Positions 6,225 through 13,764 of a stretch of 30,332 nt of DNA are shown piece by piece. The position numbers and the translations under genes were made by a program. The stretch is taken from the IMG/VR virus record IMGVR_UViG_3300042894_000117, positions 1 to 30,332 of that record. One strand, given 5' to 3'. Below the pieces are notes generated by a model. The model ran no database searches and had not been told where the DNA came from. It saw nothing but the letters and a program-made list of their open reading frames with translations. How positions within the stretch are numbered: the first letter of the stretch is position 1; each line of letters starts with the position of its first letter. Source of the DNA: a virus.

Positions 6225-6401
6225 TCAATCCTGATACTTAGAGCCGCCCGTGACGTTCCAGTCTTTAGCGGCGACAAGGCCCAGACCGACAAGCGCCGTC
6301 TGAAGATCATCCCAGTTCACAGTCTTCGTCTGCCAAGCGTGCCACAGCACAGTAATAAGGGCCAGAACGCCGCTAAAAGTCGTGTAGGGGTTATTTACCA
6401 T
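6225..6401 (-). CDS. 58-aa membrane protein of the lysis cassette, candidate holin
   Basis: Hand translation from the ATG at 6401 gives 58 residues. GAAGGA is 6 nt upstream and the start lies 1 nt past the endolysin stop. There are two hydrophobic stretches, FSGVLALITVLWHAW (9-23) and LQTALVGLGLVAAKDW (33-48), separated by a charged polar segment (QTKTVNWDD), with a hydrophilic end NVTGGSKYQD. The AAKDWNVTGG ending is a pattern I associate with small membrane proteins beside phage endolysins. Two short spans next to endolysin and spanin fit a class II-like holin or antiholin, but the helices are short and the function is inferred from context. Confidence 0.7.
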   Translation of the reverse strand: MVNNPYTTFSGVLALITVLWHAWQTKTVNWDDLQTALVGLGLVAAKDWNVTGGSKYQD

Positions 6402-6402
6402 C

Positions 6403-7029
6403 TTATTTCCTTCTGCAAAGTTGCCGAACCAAGTCCTGAATCTGGGGGTCGCTTGTCAGAGCAACAGCAAGCATCTGGTTAAAACGGGCTTGGAGATCAT
6501 CGTCGGCAGGGGGAGCAACGGGATCTTGCGCAGCGATAAGGGCGGTGCGATAGGCGTCCGCAATCTGCGCTATCTCTTTGGCGCGATCAGTCCCGTTAAT
6601 GATCCGCCGCGCGTTGATGTAATCGCGCTTATTGTCGTTGATATAGTCGTCTAGTTTTTTGCCGGTGAACAGGCCCTTGGTCATGCCGTCGAACAGCACG
6701 AACAGCGACGATTCCCATTCCAGCGCCTTGTCCGGCGTCTTCTCTAGTCCGTATTTGGCGTAGTTGTCACGCCAGGTTAGCTGGACTAGCCCGCGCCCGT
6801 AATAGGGCCAGTAAGGCTTGGACTTCAGATAAGCCGTCGAGCCATACTCTTTGATCGGCTGCATCGTGTGCGCCGTCTCCCATTTGACGGTCGCAAGAAC
6901 ATACGCCAATTGGTCGAGGCTAATGGTCGAATAGTTAATGATTTTTTCCATGCCTTCGACTTGGCCCTGCGACAGTTTGCCGCCGAATAGGCTGTTACGC
7001 ACATCGTCGAAGAAGATCTGGAAGTTCAT
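6403..7029 (-). CDS. Endolysin, GH19 chitinase/lysozyme-like muramidase
   Basis: This 208-aa enzyme probably cleaves the peptidoglycan glycan strand at lysis. VKWETAHTMQPIKE (48-61) carries the GH19 general acid Glu51 and a second Glu61. YYGRGLVQLTWRDNY (76-90) is the family signature, and ARRIINGTDRA supplies the C-terminal NG element. The catalytic domain ends near residue 165. A proline/aspartate linker (PVAPPADDD) and a short helical tail with basic end follow, which may be a cell-wall or oligomerisation element. There is no signal sequence, so export needs a holin. Its ATG overlaps the stop of the upstream membrane protein as ATGA. Confidence 0.92.
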   Translation of the reverse strand: MNFQIFFDDVRNSLFGGKLSQGQVEGMEKIINYSTISLDQLAYVLATVKWETAHTMQPIKEYGSTAYLKSKPYWPYYGRGLVQLTWRDNYAKYGLEKTPDKALEWESSLFVLFDGMTKGLFTGKKLDDYINDNKRDYINARRIINGTDRAKEIAQIADAYRTALIAAQDPVAPPADDDLQARFNQMLAVALTSDPQIQDLVRQLCRRK

Positions 7030-7289
7030 CGGTCAGCCTTTGTGCTGAGCATGTCACGAATTTTATCAAGACGTTCAAACACTTGGTTGAGCGTCAAATT
7101 GAATTCTTCGCGCGTTATATAGCGGCCGGCAACCAGCACTTCAATCTGGCCAACTTTTTCCGCCAACTCTTTGTCGGCCTCTTGGAGATCCTTCACAGCC
7201 GCCCAAACCGTATTAAGCGTCCAGCCGCCCAGCACGCCGATCACGCCAATGGCTACATCAAAAAGAACTTGGTATTCGACCATAATCAT
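7026..7289 (-). CDS. Membrane-anchored coiled-coil protein, lysis-associated, 87 aa
   Basis: The N-terminus has one hydrophobic segment (FDVAIGVIGVLGGWTLNTVW, about residues 10-29). A coiled-coil-like region follows (KDLQEADKELAEKVGQIEVL), then a hydrophilic helical end (FERLDKIRDMLSTKADR). This one-span plus coiled-coil design is common directly upstream of phage endolysins. Such proteins have been annotated as holin-like or XhlA-like, and the topology also fits an inner-membrane spanin. The start is either ATG 7289 (overlapping the previous stop as ATGA) or ATG 7283. Family and exact role are inferred from topology and location. Confidence 0.78.
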   Translation of the reverse strand: MIMVEYQVLFDVAIGVIGVLGGWTLNTVWAAVKDLQEADKELAEKVGQIEVLVAGRYITREEFNLTLNQVFERLDKIRDMLSTKADR

Positions 7290-9922
7290 CTCGCCATAGC
7301 GTTGCGGTTTTCGGGTGACATATTGTTTTGCATAGCAATACCGCCGGTTATAGCTGTGCGGCTTAACGTGCGACGGCGCGATTCAGGCGCAGGTGTCGCA
7401 GCTTTAGCCCGGCGCGTTATCTCACGCTCAATAAGATCAGCGGCCTTTTCAGGATTACGGATTAACGCGTCCGCCAGCACGGCCGTGGTTTTGCGGTTTA
7501 TATATTTACCCGCAAAATCAAGTATCTTTTCCATGATCGACAAACGGCTGTCGATAAAATCAGGTTTAAGCGCCTTGGCCGTTTTAATGTCTTCCGTTCC
7601 AATTTCACCAATCTTTTGCGCCGGGCGCAGACCGGACATTTCTTCCGCCGCTTTAACGCGCTGAAGTTCACGCGCCACCATATTGAAATCGGTCATTATT
7701 TCCGGCGGCACATTAGACAGATCAACGTCTAATTGAACCGTAGGCTTAACCGCGCGCTTTTCAACGTCAAGCAGCGCTTGCTGATTCTTGGCCAAGTTCT
7801 GAAGACGATCAAAACCGGACTTATCCAGCACCATGCGAATAGTGCCTTTGTTCTTATCCAAATAGTTCAATGCTTTATCGGGCGAACGCGTATTAATCTC
7901 GCGGATCGCACGATCCGTAATTTCTTTAGTAAGCGCCGCGCGTCCGGCTGGCGAAAGCCGGCGTACGCCAACATCCATAGCGGCCGGATTTTTCAGTAGT
8001 GCGTCAGCATATTCCGCGCCTGTGCGCAGAGCTTCGCCACGATCCGTGCGGAAGAACGATGCGTCGCGCTCAAGTTCGCGTCGACCTTCAAGAAACGTCT
8101 GAGCCTCACGACGAACAGGATCAAGAATCTGTTCGGCGTCTATACCCATAAGGTCAAACTTAGACTGATTATCCGCGATAAACGAAGTTATCTTATCTGG
8201 ATCAACAGCATGTGTGATGGGATCAACGGCCTTGACCCGCGCCATGTCCTGAATACCAGCTTCCATAGCCCGACGCGCCACGGCGTCATTTCCAAATGTC
8301 GTCGCAAACTGCGCGGCAGCGTCTTCGTCGGCTAAAAATCGGCCGACAGTTTTGCTAGACAGAATGCCGGACTGGTTCTTTTTGGTCGTGCGAAGAATAT
8401 CCGACACAACGCCGGTCTTAAACCGAGGAACAAACTCGCTACGGTAAAGATTAAGCGCGTTAGAATATTGAAGCTGCGCCCGCATTGGTAAGTCACTGGC
8501 GCGGACAGCCTCGTCGATAGAATTATGGAGATCCATAAGATCGCCCAATGGACGACCCGCCGATTGCGCCGCCGCGATGTCTTTGTTTACAGACTTACGG
8601 ACGCGGTCAAGCTGGCGCAATGTCGCGCCATTTTGCAATTCTCTAAGATCGGCAACAGTGCGATTGGCCACGCCAAGTGGCACATCCGCCAGCCGCGCGC
8701 CAATAATACGTTCGGCGTCAGCGATGACATTATCTACCGGAATGCGTTGGTTACCGGCTGACCGAAAAGCGGCCTCGTATGCCGGCGATATTCTTTCTTC
8801 GCGGAATGCGTCGCGGATCTGCTGAGTACGCGCTGCCACAGCTTCGCCAGAGGTAAGCGGATTAGTCGCTGGAATCTGAGCGCCAGTCTGGCTCAGTCCT
8901 TGCTGAATACGTTGTTCACCCGCCGCTATAGACTGAGTGATGTCGTTGCGAATGCGAGAGACAGACGCCGCTTCTTGCGGCGACATCGCTTGGCCACGCT
9001 GAAGAATATCTTGGTCAATAGCATGAAGTTGTTGCTGAAGCGCCGAAAGGCGGCGCTGTTCAGTCAAGATTGATTCACGCCCTATCGCCGTTTCGCCGGT
9101 CATAAGATCGGCCTGAAGCGTGGCAAGCCCAGGCTCGAATTGTCTAGCTTCAGCCAGCCTTTGTGCCGCCGGCACCTCGCCTATAATACTGAGCGGTTCT
9201 CGACGCATAGCTTGCGCCGCTGCTGCGGGATCAAACGCAGTCTCATATAGCTTTGATCCTGCCGCGCGTTCAGCGCCAGCCTGAGAAACAATGGGCGACA
9301 CAAAGCGCTCATACCCGCCGGTGACGCCGCGCGCCGCCATTTCAGGAACCGCAAGCGGATTAGTAGCCTGGGAAATACGGGCGAGCATATTGCCGGGACG
9401 CGCTAAAGCGCCGATACCGCCCGTAAGCGCGGAGACACCCGCCATCGTGCCAAGCGGATCAGTTCTGAACGACTCTTTTATTCTGCCGGCTGTTTTTAGC
9501 GGACTTACGACCGCGCCCATAATCTCTTTATGAACAGCCTGCGGAATGCCTTGGATAGCTTCGCCGGCAGCAGCGCGGCCTTCTGGCGTCGCTAAGCCGA
9601 TAAGACCTTGCGCAATGTCATATCCTCTAGCGCCCATGCCGATGGCGCTTTCAGGTATATTCTCAATCGTTTCGCCAAGATAGCCAAGCGTTTTGCCGGT
9701 TGCGGTTTCACCAAACCCGCCCTTAGGAAGCCGCCCTATTCTTGTGCCGCCGACTCCTTCAGGCGAGCTTAAAAACCCAACTTCGCCAGTGACTTCGGGC
9801 TGTTTAGCTTCAAGCGAACTGACATCATAACCGTTAGCCTTCAGCTTAGTTAAAAGCTGCGCTTTAGTAGTGCCTTCCGGCACATTATTGATGACCGTTC
9901 CATCAGGAAGCCTAACGTCCAT
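7286..9922 (-). CDS. Large ejection-slot virion protein with N-terminal DG-V-I-NVPEG motif, 878 aa
   Basis: This is the largest gene of the window. It begins with DVRLPDGTVINNVPEGTTKA, a short module I associate with the start of phage internal or DNA-transfer proteins. The remainder is Ala/Arg/Gln-rich and mostly helical, with glycine-rich weakly hydrophobic stretches near residues 155-180 (GTMAGVSALTGGIGALARPG). The middle is long helical sequence, and the end has Arg-rich helices. There are no cysteines of note and no enzymatic motif I can identify. As the third large gene after the tail genes and directly before lysis, it occupies the position of P22 gp16. It shares one base with the previous stop (TAATG). 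The specific function is inferred from position. Confidence 0.72.
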   Translation of the reverse strand: MDVRLPDGTVINNVPEGTTKAQLLTKLKANGYDVSSLEAKQPEVTGEVGFLSSPEGVGGTRIGRLPKGGFGETATGKTLGYLGETIENIPESAIGMGARGYDIAQGLIGLATPEGRAAAGEAIQGIPQAVHKEIMGAVVSPLKTAGRIKESFRTDPLGTMAGVSALTGGIGALARPGNMLARISQATNPLAVPEMAARGVTGGYERFVSPIVSQAGAERAAGSKLYETAFDPAAAAQAMRREPLSIIGEVPAAQRLAEARQFEPGLATLQADLMTGETAIGRESILTEQRRLSALQQQLHAIDQDILQRGQAMSPQEAASVSRIRNDITQSIAAGEQRIQQGLSQTGAQIPATNPLTSGEAVAARTQQIRDAFREERISPAYEAAFRSAGNQRIPVDNVIADAERIIGARLADVPLGVANRTVADLRELQNGATLRQLDRVRKSVNKDIAAAQSAGRPLGDLMDLHNSIDEAVRASDLPMRAQLQYSNALNLYRSEFVPRFKTGVVSDILRTTKKNQSGILSSKTVGRFLADEDAAAQFATTFGNDAVARRAMEAGIQDMARVKAVDPITHAVDPDKITSFIADNQSKFDLMGIDAEQILDPVRREAQTFLEGRRELERDASFFRTDRGEALRTGAEYADALLKNPAAMDVGVRRLSPAGRAALTKEITDRAIREINTRSPDKALNYLDKNKGTIRMVLDKSGFDRLQNLAKNQQALLDVEKRAVKPTVQLDVDLSNVPPEIMTDFNMVARELQRVKAAEEMSGLRPAQKIGEIGTEDIKTAKALKPDFIDSRLSIMEKILDFAGKYINRKTTAVLADALIRNPEKAADLIEREITRRAKAATPAPESRRRTLSRTAITGGIAMQNNMSPENRNAMAR

Positions 9923-11262
9923 TATTTAAGACTCCCCCAATCAACAATGCCGCCTGTCGGCTTAGACTCTTCACCAGCTCTACCGCGTGTCGTCGGTTTA
10001 GCAGTTTCACCGCCGCCCAACAATTTGCGCAGGGCTTCAACAGAAGCATAGCCTTCACTAAGACCTTTTATTTTGTCTGGGTTAAGAAACGCCGCGTCAA
10101 GTTTTTCGGCTTCTTTAACCGCGTCCATCTGGGTAATACCCATTTCAAGACCTTTACGGAGCTGGGCCTTGAGAACCGCCGACGTGGTGCGGAGCGCCGC
10201 AAGCTGCGCATTAACCTCGCTGTCGCTAAGACCGCCAAGCGCCTGACCTGTCGGGCTTTTACGAAACGCGGCTTTCCAATTCGCCGCAGTAGACGCGCCA
10301 GCCTGCGGAATACCGCCGGCTTCTGCCAAAGCACCAAGTCCCGTGCTGACCGTGTCAAGTGTATCGCGCAGATCCATACGCGCGCCAGCCGTCTCGCGCG
10401 CCGGGCCAGGCGGCAACTGCTGAAGTGTCGCTTGTTTGCGAAGCGCCCTAGCGACAATCGGGTCAACGGGTGCGTTAACGTCGGCGGCAATAGCAGGCAT
10501 GCGACCTTGCTGCGCCAATACATTCATCCCCGGCTGATTCGTCACCATTGCGTTTGGCGCGCGGTACTCTGGCTCAACAGCAATAGCTGGTTCGCCCGGA
10601 CGGCCAGTCGGCGTCACAATCGTTTCGCCGGCTTTTACGCCAGAAATAGGTTTGCGGGCCTGTAAAATTTCTTCCGGCGTCGACAAGAACGCTTCAATGT
10701 CTTGCATTTCCGGCCGCGCGCCAAGACGCTTTTGCACACTAGCAGGAAGATCCGGGTAAACTTGAGCATACCGCGCCGCAAAAGTTTCCGGGTCACGGGC
10801 CATAAACGCCGGCGCAACAAGACGCTGTGCGGCTTTAATATCTTCGCCGGTTGCCGCCGCCGTTTCTTTACGGCCTTTAGCCATAATTTCAGGCGTCTCT
10901 AACTGTTGTTTTTGCCGAGCGAGGCCCAACATCCCGGTATGATAACCGGCCGCCGCGCGTTGCGCCTCTTCGGTGGCTCTTTGCGCTGCGCCCTGTCTTA
11001 TGACATTTTGAACCTGCATGGCAGTTTCGGGGTCATACTGCCAAGTTTGCTGCGCAAAACGCGGGTCTTCGAAATTAGGAGATATACCGCGAAGCTGCTG
11101 CATAGCTTGCAACTTACGCGCGTATTCAGCCATTTGCATTTCTGCGAGCGCATTTTGACGCTGGCGATAATCCATCGTCTGCATCTGCGCGAACATATTC
11201 ATGGGGTCGAAGCCGCCGCCATACTGCGGGACTTGAGCGGCGATGTCATAACGAACGGGCAT
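9922..11262 (-). CDS. Ejection-slot virion protein, Gln/Ala-rich helical, 446 aa
   Basis: The ATG at 11262 has GGGAGC upstream and starts 2 nt after the previous stop. The N-terminus (MPVRYDIAAQVPQYGGGFDP) leads into a Met/Gln-rich helical stretch (MNMFAQMQTMDYRQRQNALA) and long helices with many Gln, Ala and Arg residues. A proline-rich, less ordered centre lies around residues 200-280. A further helical segment ends near GGGETAKPTTRGRAG. The composition and position match the set of proteins injected by P22-like phages (gp7, gp20, gp16). No motif gives a more precise role. It could alternatively be an internal core protein. Confidence 0.7.
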   Translation of the reverse strand: MPVRYDIAAQVPQYGGGFDPMNMFAQMQTMDYRQRQNALAEMQMAEYARKLQAMQQLRGISPNFEDPRFAQQTWQYDPETAMQVQNVIRQGAAQRATEEAQRAAAGYHTGMLGLARQKQQLETPEIMAKGRKETAAATGEDIKAAQRLVAPAFMARDPETFAARYAQVYPDLPASVQKRLGARPEMQDIEAFLSTPEEILQARKPISGVKAGETIVTPTGRPGEPAIAVEPEYRAPNAMVTNQPGMNVLAQQGRMPAIAADVNAPVDPIVARALRKQATLQQLPPGPARETAGARMDLRDTLDTVSTGLGALAEAGGIPQAGASTAANWKAAFRKSPTGQALGGLSDSEVNAQLAALRTTSAVLKAQLRKGLEMGITQMDAVKEAEKLDAAFLNPDKIKGLSEGYASVEALRKLLGGGETAKPTTRGRAGEESKPTGGIVDWGSLK

Positions 11263-11264
11263 TA

Positions 11265-13097
11265 TCAGCTCCCGAAGATAGAATTAAGAACGCCGCCGCT
11301 TCTATAAATGCCGGGCAACTGACTTGCGCCGGCATATTGCGTGCCCTGCGGCGCAAACTGATTCATCATGCTATACGCCATGTAGTTCTGCATAGGCGAC
11401 TGGAGCGCCTGACCAAGAGCAGTCGCGCCGCCCATGTAGCCGGACGCACGCGCCTGCGCGGCGTTCTCCAATCCAGTGCCAAGCGCCTGCCCGGTGCCAA
11501 GCGAAATGTTGGCGAGCTGCGGCGCGGTGCCCGTGTAGATATTCGCCAGATTGGTGCCAGTGCCCGAATAGACATTGGCGATGTTCTGTCCAGTGCCCAG
11601 CACGTTAGCCGCCAGATTGGTGCCTTGCTGCGCCTGAAGGTTCGCAAGGTTCTGACCTGTCGCGGCCTGAATATTGCTGACGTTCTGGCCGGTCGTGCCG
11701 TAGATGTTAGCCAAGTTTGGCGCGAGCGCGCCGTAAACATTGGCGACATTCTGGCCCTGCGCGCCGGCGATGTTCGCCAAATTCTGCGAACCGGCTCCGT
11801 AAATGTTAGCCAAGTTCTGCGCGCCCGTGCCGTAGATATTGGCGAGATTAGCGCCAGTCGTTCCCTGCACGCCGGCGACGTTCTGCCCGGCCGCGCCGTA
11901 GATATTGGCGAGGTTCTGGGCTTCCGTTCCGTAAATATTAGCAAGATTAGCGCCCGTCTGAGCGCCGAGCCCGGCCCGCGAAGCCGCGCCGGTTTGCATC
12001 AGACCCGCCGCGCCAGTTCCATAATTGCCGGCTGCTTGCGACATAACATTGGCCGCGCCTTGACCAGATCCAGCAAGCCCCTGAAGCCCTGCCGCAACCG
12101 CCTGACGATTAGCCATGAAACGATTATATGCGTTGGCATATTCTTGACTGCCAGCCTCTTGGCCGTAGCGCGTCGCAGCCTTCAGCGCTGCGCCAGACCC
12201 GCGCATACCGGACGCACCTGACGCCGCCTGCATGGCTTGCTGCCCTTGCGCTAAACGAAACGCATAGCCAGGATCCATCTGAAGCTGGTCAAGTGTTGGC
12301 TGCTGCGTAAACGATCCGTAACCCGGTGCGCTAGTGTCGCCGCCGACGCCATACAGCGCGGCCATAGTATTCTGCGCGGCCGTTCCAGTGTTGTAATACG
12401 GAAGTTGATAGCCGGTCTGAGCGCCATACGCGCCACCAAGCGCGCCAAGGCCGCCCAGTTCAGCCGTTGTATATTCGCCCAGCCCGCGAGCTTCAGCGCC
12501 CGTGAGAGCGCCGGTAGCCTGCCCCGCGCCCTGTTGAATAGCTCTCGCGCCAGCGCCGGCCGAGCCGTAAAGCGCCGCAAGCTGCTGCTGTTGGGCGTTT
12601 GTAAGAGCGCCGACGCCCTGACCCATGCCGCGCTGGATAGCGCCGCCGCTCTGCATCATGCCGCGCTGAATAGCCTGCGCGCCCTGCTGAGCGCCGCCTG
12701 TCAGCGCGCCGATCTGACCGCCTGCGCCGCCGTAAAGCGCCTGCTGCTGAGCCGCCTGCGCTTGAATCAGCGGGTCAATAGAAGCCTGACGGGCCGCCTG
12801 AAGTTCCGCAGAAGCGGCGGTCGTGCCGCCACGAAGAAGATCTTGCGCCTGCTGCGATGATGTGCGAAGCGACTCAAGCGTCGGCCCTTGCGCGCCCGTA
12901 ATCGCCTGCGCCGCCTGACCCTGACCGCGAAGAATGTCTTGCCGCGCCTGTTCGGCTTGCTGCGCCTGAATAATAGCCGACATCATGGCGGCTTGAGACT
13001 GTGCCTGAGAGGCCTGGCCGGAAGCGCGGGAGCCGAGGAACGCCGAGCCAAGACCCGTCGCCGTGCTACCCAAAAGGGCCATTGTAAACGGATCCAT
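11265..13097 (-). CDS. Ejection-slot/tail protein with 11-residue repeat array, 610 aa
   Basis: The N-terminus has a glycine/alanine hydrophobic segment (MALLGSTATGLGSAFLGSRA) and then a Gln/Ala-rich helical region. Residues about 128-228 contain loose Gly-Ala-Ile-Gln repeats. Residues 275-330 (DPGYAFRLAQGQQAMQAA, GSGAALKAATRYGQ, SQEYANAYNRFMANRQ) form a block that I recognise from many phage virion proteins of this location. Residues about 379-535 hold around 14 consecutive 11-residue units of the type GxxxQNLANIY. The end is less repetitive. It is the first of three large proteins between the fibres and lysis. Ejection protein is the best inference; a tail-associated structural protein is the alternative. 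Confidence 0.75.
   Translation of the reverse strand: MDPFTMALLGSTATGLGSAFLGSRASGQASQAQSQAAMMSAIIQAQQAEQARQDILRGQGQAAQAITGAQGPTLESLRTSSQQAQDLLRGGTTAASAELQAARQASIDPLIQAQAAQQQALYGGAGGQIGALTGGAQQGAQAIQRGMMQSGGAIQRGMGQGVGALTNAQQQQLAALYGSAGAGARAIQQGAGQATGALTGAEARGLGEYTTAELGGLGALGGAYGAQTGYQLPYYNTGTAAQNTMAALYGVGGDTSAPGYGSFTQQPTLDQLQMDPGYAFRLAQGQQAMQAASGASGMRGSGAALKAATRYGQEAGSQEYANAYNRFMANRQAVAAGLQGLAGSGQGAANVMSQAAGNYGTGAAGLMQTGAASRAGLGAQTGANLANIYGTEAQNLANIYGAAGQNVAGVQGTTGANLANIYGTGAQNLANIYGAGSQNLANIAGAQGQNVANVYGALAPNLANIYGTTGQNVSNIQAATGQNLANLQAQQGTNLAANVLGTGQNIANVYSGTGTNLANIYTGTAPQLANISLGTGQALGTGLENAAQARASGYMGGATALGQALQSPMQNYMAYSMMNQFAPQGTQYAGASQLPGIYRSGGVLNSIFGS
11490..11965 (-). repeat. Tandem 33-bp (11-aa) coding repeats, about 14 units
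   Basis: Successive units read GTEAQNLANIY, GAAGQNVAGVQ, GTTGANLANIY, GTGAQNLANIY, GAGSQNLANIA, GAQGQNVANVY, GALAPNLANIY, GTTGQNVSNIQ and further divergent copies. The Asn-Leu-Ala-Asn-Ile-Tyr core is written with several synonymous codon choices, so the DNA copies differ more than the protein does. One unit near AQQGTNLAANVL has an extra residue. Confidence 0.85.
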
Positions 13098-13143
13098 AGC
13101 TCAGTTCCTGCTAATTACGAGATGCGATGATATAGTAATCAAT

Positions 13144-13764
13144 TTATGCTGTCCATGAAACAGACGCGGTGCCGGCCGCGCCAGTTGCGCCCGTGCCGGC
13201 GTATCCGACAAACACATACACCGACCCATTCCAGTTATAGATCGGGCCGCCCTGACCCCCCGCGCCGCCTGCGCCTAACGTGACAGTTACTGTTCCGCCG
13301 GATGTGGGCCCGCTGCCGCCTATCGCCGGGTTAGTCAACGCGCCGGATGACGCTGTCGTGCCTGCCGCGCCAGGACCGCCGCCAGCGCCTGTAACATAGG
13401 TGCCCACCGACGAAGCAGAGCCGGAAGACCCAGCCGATCCGCTTGTAGGCGCGCCATTAAGCGGGCCACCAGAATACACGCCGTTAGCGCCCGTTGCGCC
13501 GCCCGCTCCGCCCGTAACAGTAAACGTGATCGTTCTATAGATTGGGACGGTATAGCTGCCCGCCGAAAGACTGGTAGGGCCGCCAGCCGTTACCTTCTGA
13601 GTGCTGTAAAAGTCTGACAGACTAATAGTGCCAGCCGGAAAAGCGCCGGCTGTTCCGCTCGTCGTGCCATAAAGCTGGCCCTGATAAGCGTTCATATTTT
13701 GGCCGAGCGCAAACTCAGTATTAATGTCATTAATAGAGATTGTTCCGCTTGCCGGCAAAGCCAT
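13144..13764 (-). CDS. Gly-rich virion protein, candidate receptor-binding adhesin, 206 aa
   Basis: The N-terminal part has GTISINDINTEF and AGTISLSDFYST, a short ISxxDI/ISLSDFY pattern common at the start of small phage tail-tip proteins. After YTVPIYRTITFTVTGGAGGA (71-90) come about 100 residues dominated by Gly, Ala, Ser and Thr, including TGAGGGPGAAG and LGAGGAGGQGG. These resemble glycine-rich phage adhesin domains, which can form polyglycine-type packing with variable loops. The start shares one base with the stop of the S74 fibre gene (TGATG), so the two are coupled and probably work together. The adhesin role is inferred from composition and location. Confidence 0.72.
   Translation of the reverse strand: MALPASGTISINDINTEFALGQNMNAYQGQLYGTTSGTAGAFPAGTISLSDFYSTQKVTAGGPTSLSAGSYTVPIYRTITFTVTGGAGGATGANGVYSGGPLNGAPTSGSAGSSGSASSVGTYVTGAGGGPGAAGTTASSGALTNPAIGGSGPTSGGTVTVTLGAGGAGGQGGPIYNWNGSVYVFVGYAGTGATGAAGTASVSWTA

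Noticed and set aside
11337-12221. 294-codon plus-strand open frame opposite the 11-mer repeat gene
   Set aside because: It is antisense to a well-supported gene. Its length follows from repetitive GC-rich codons, and it has no plausible domain.
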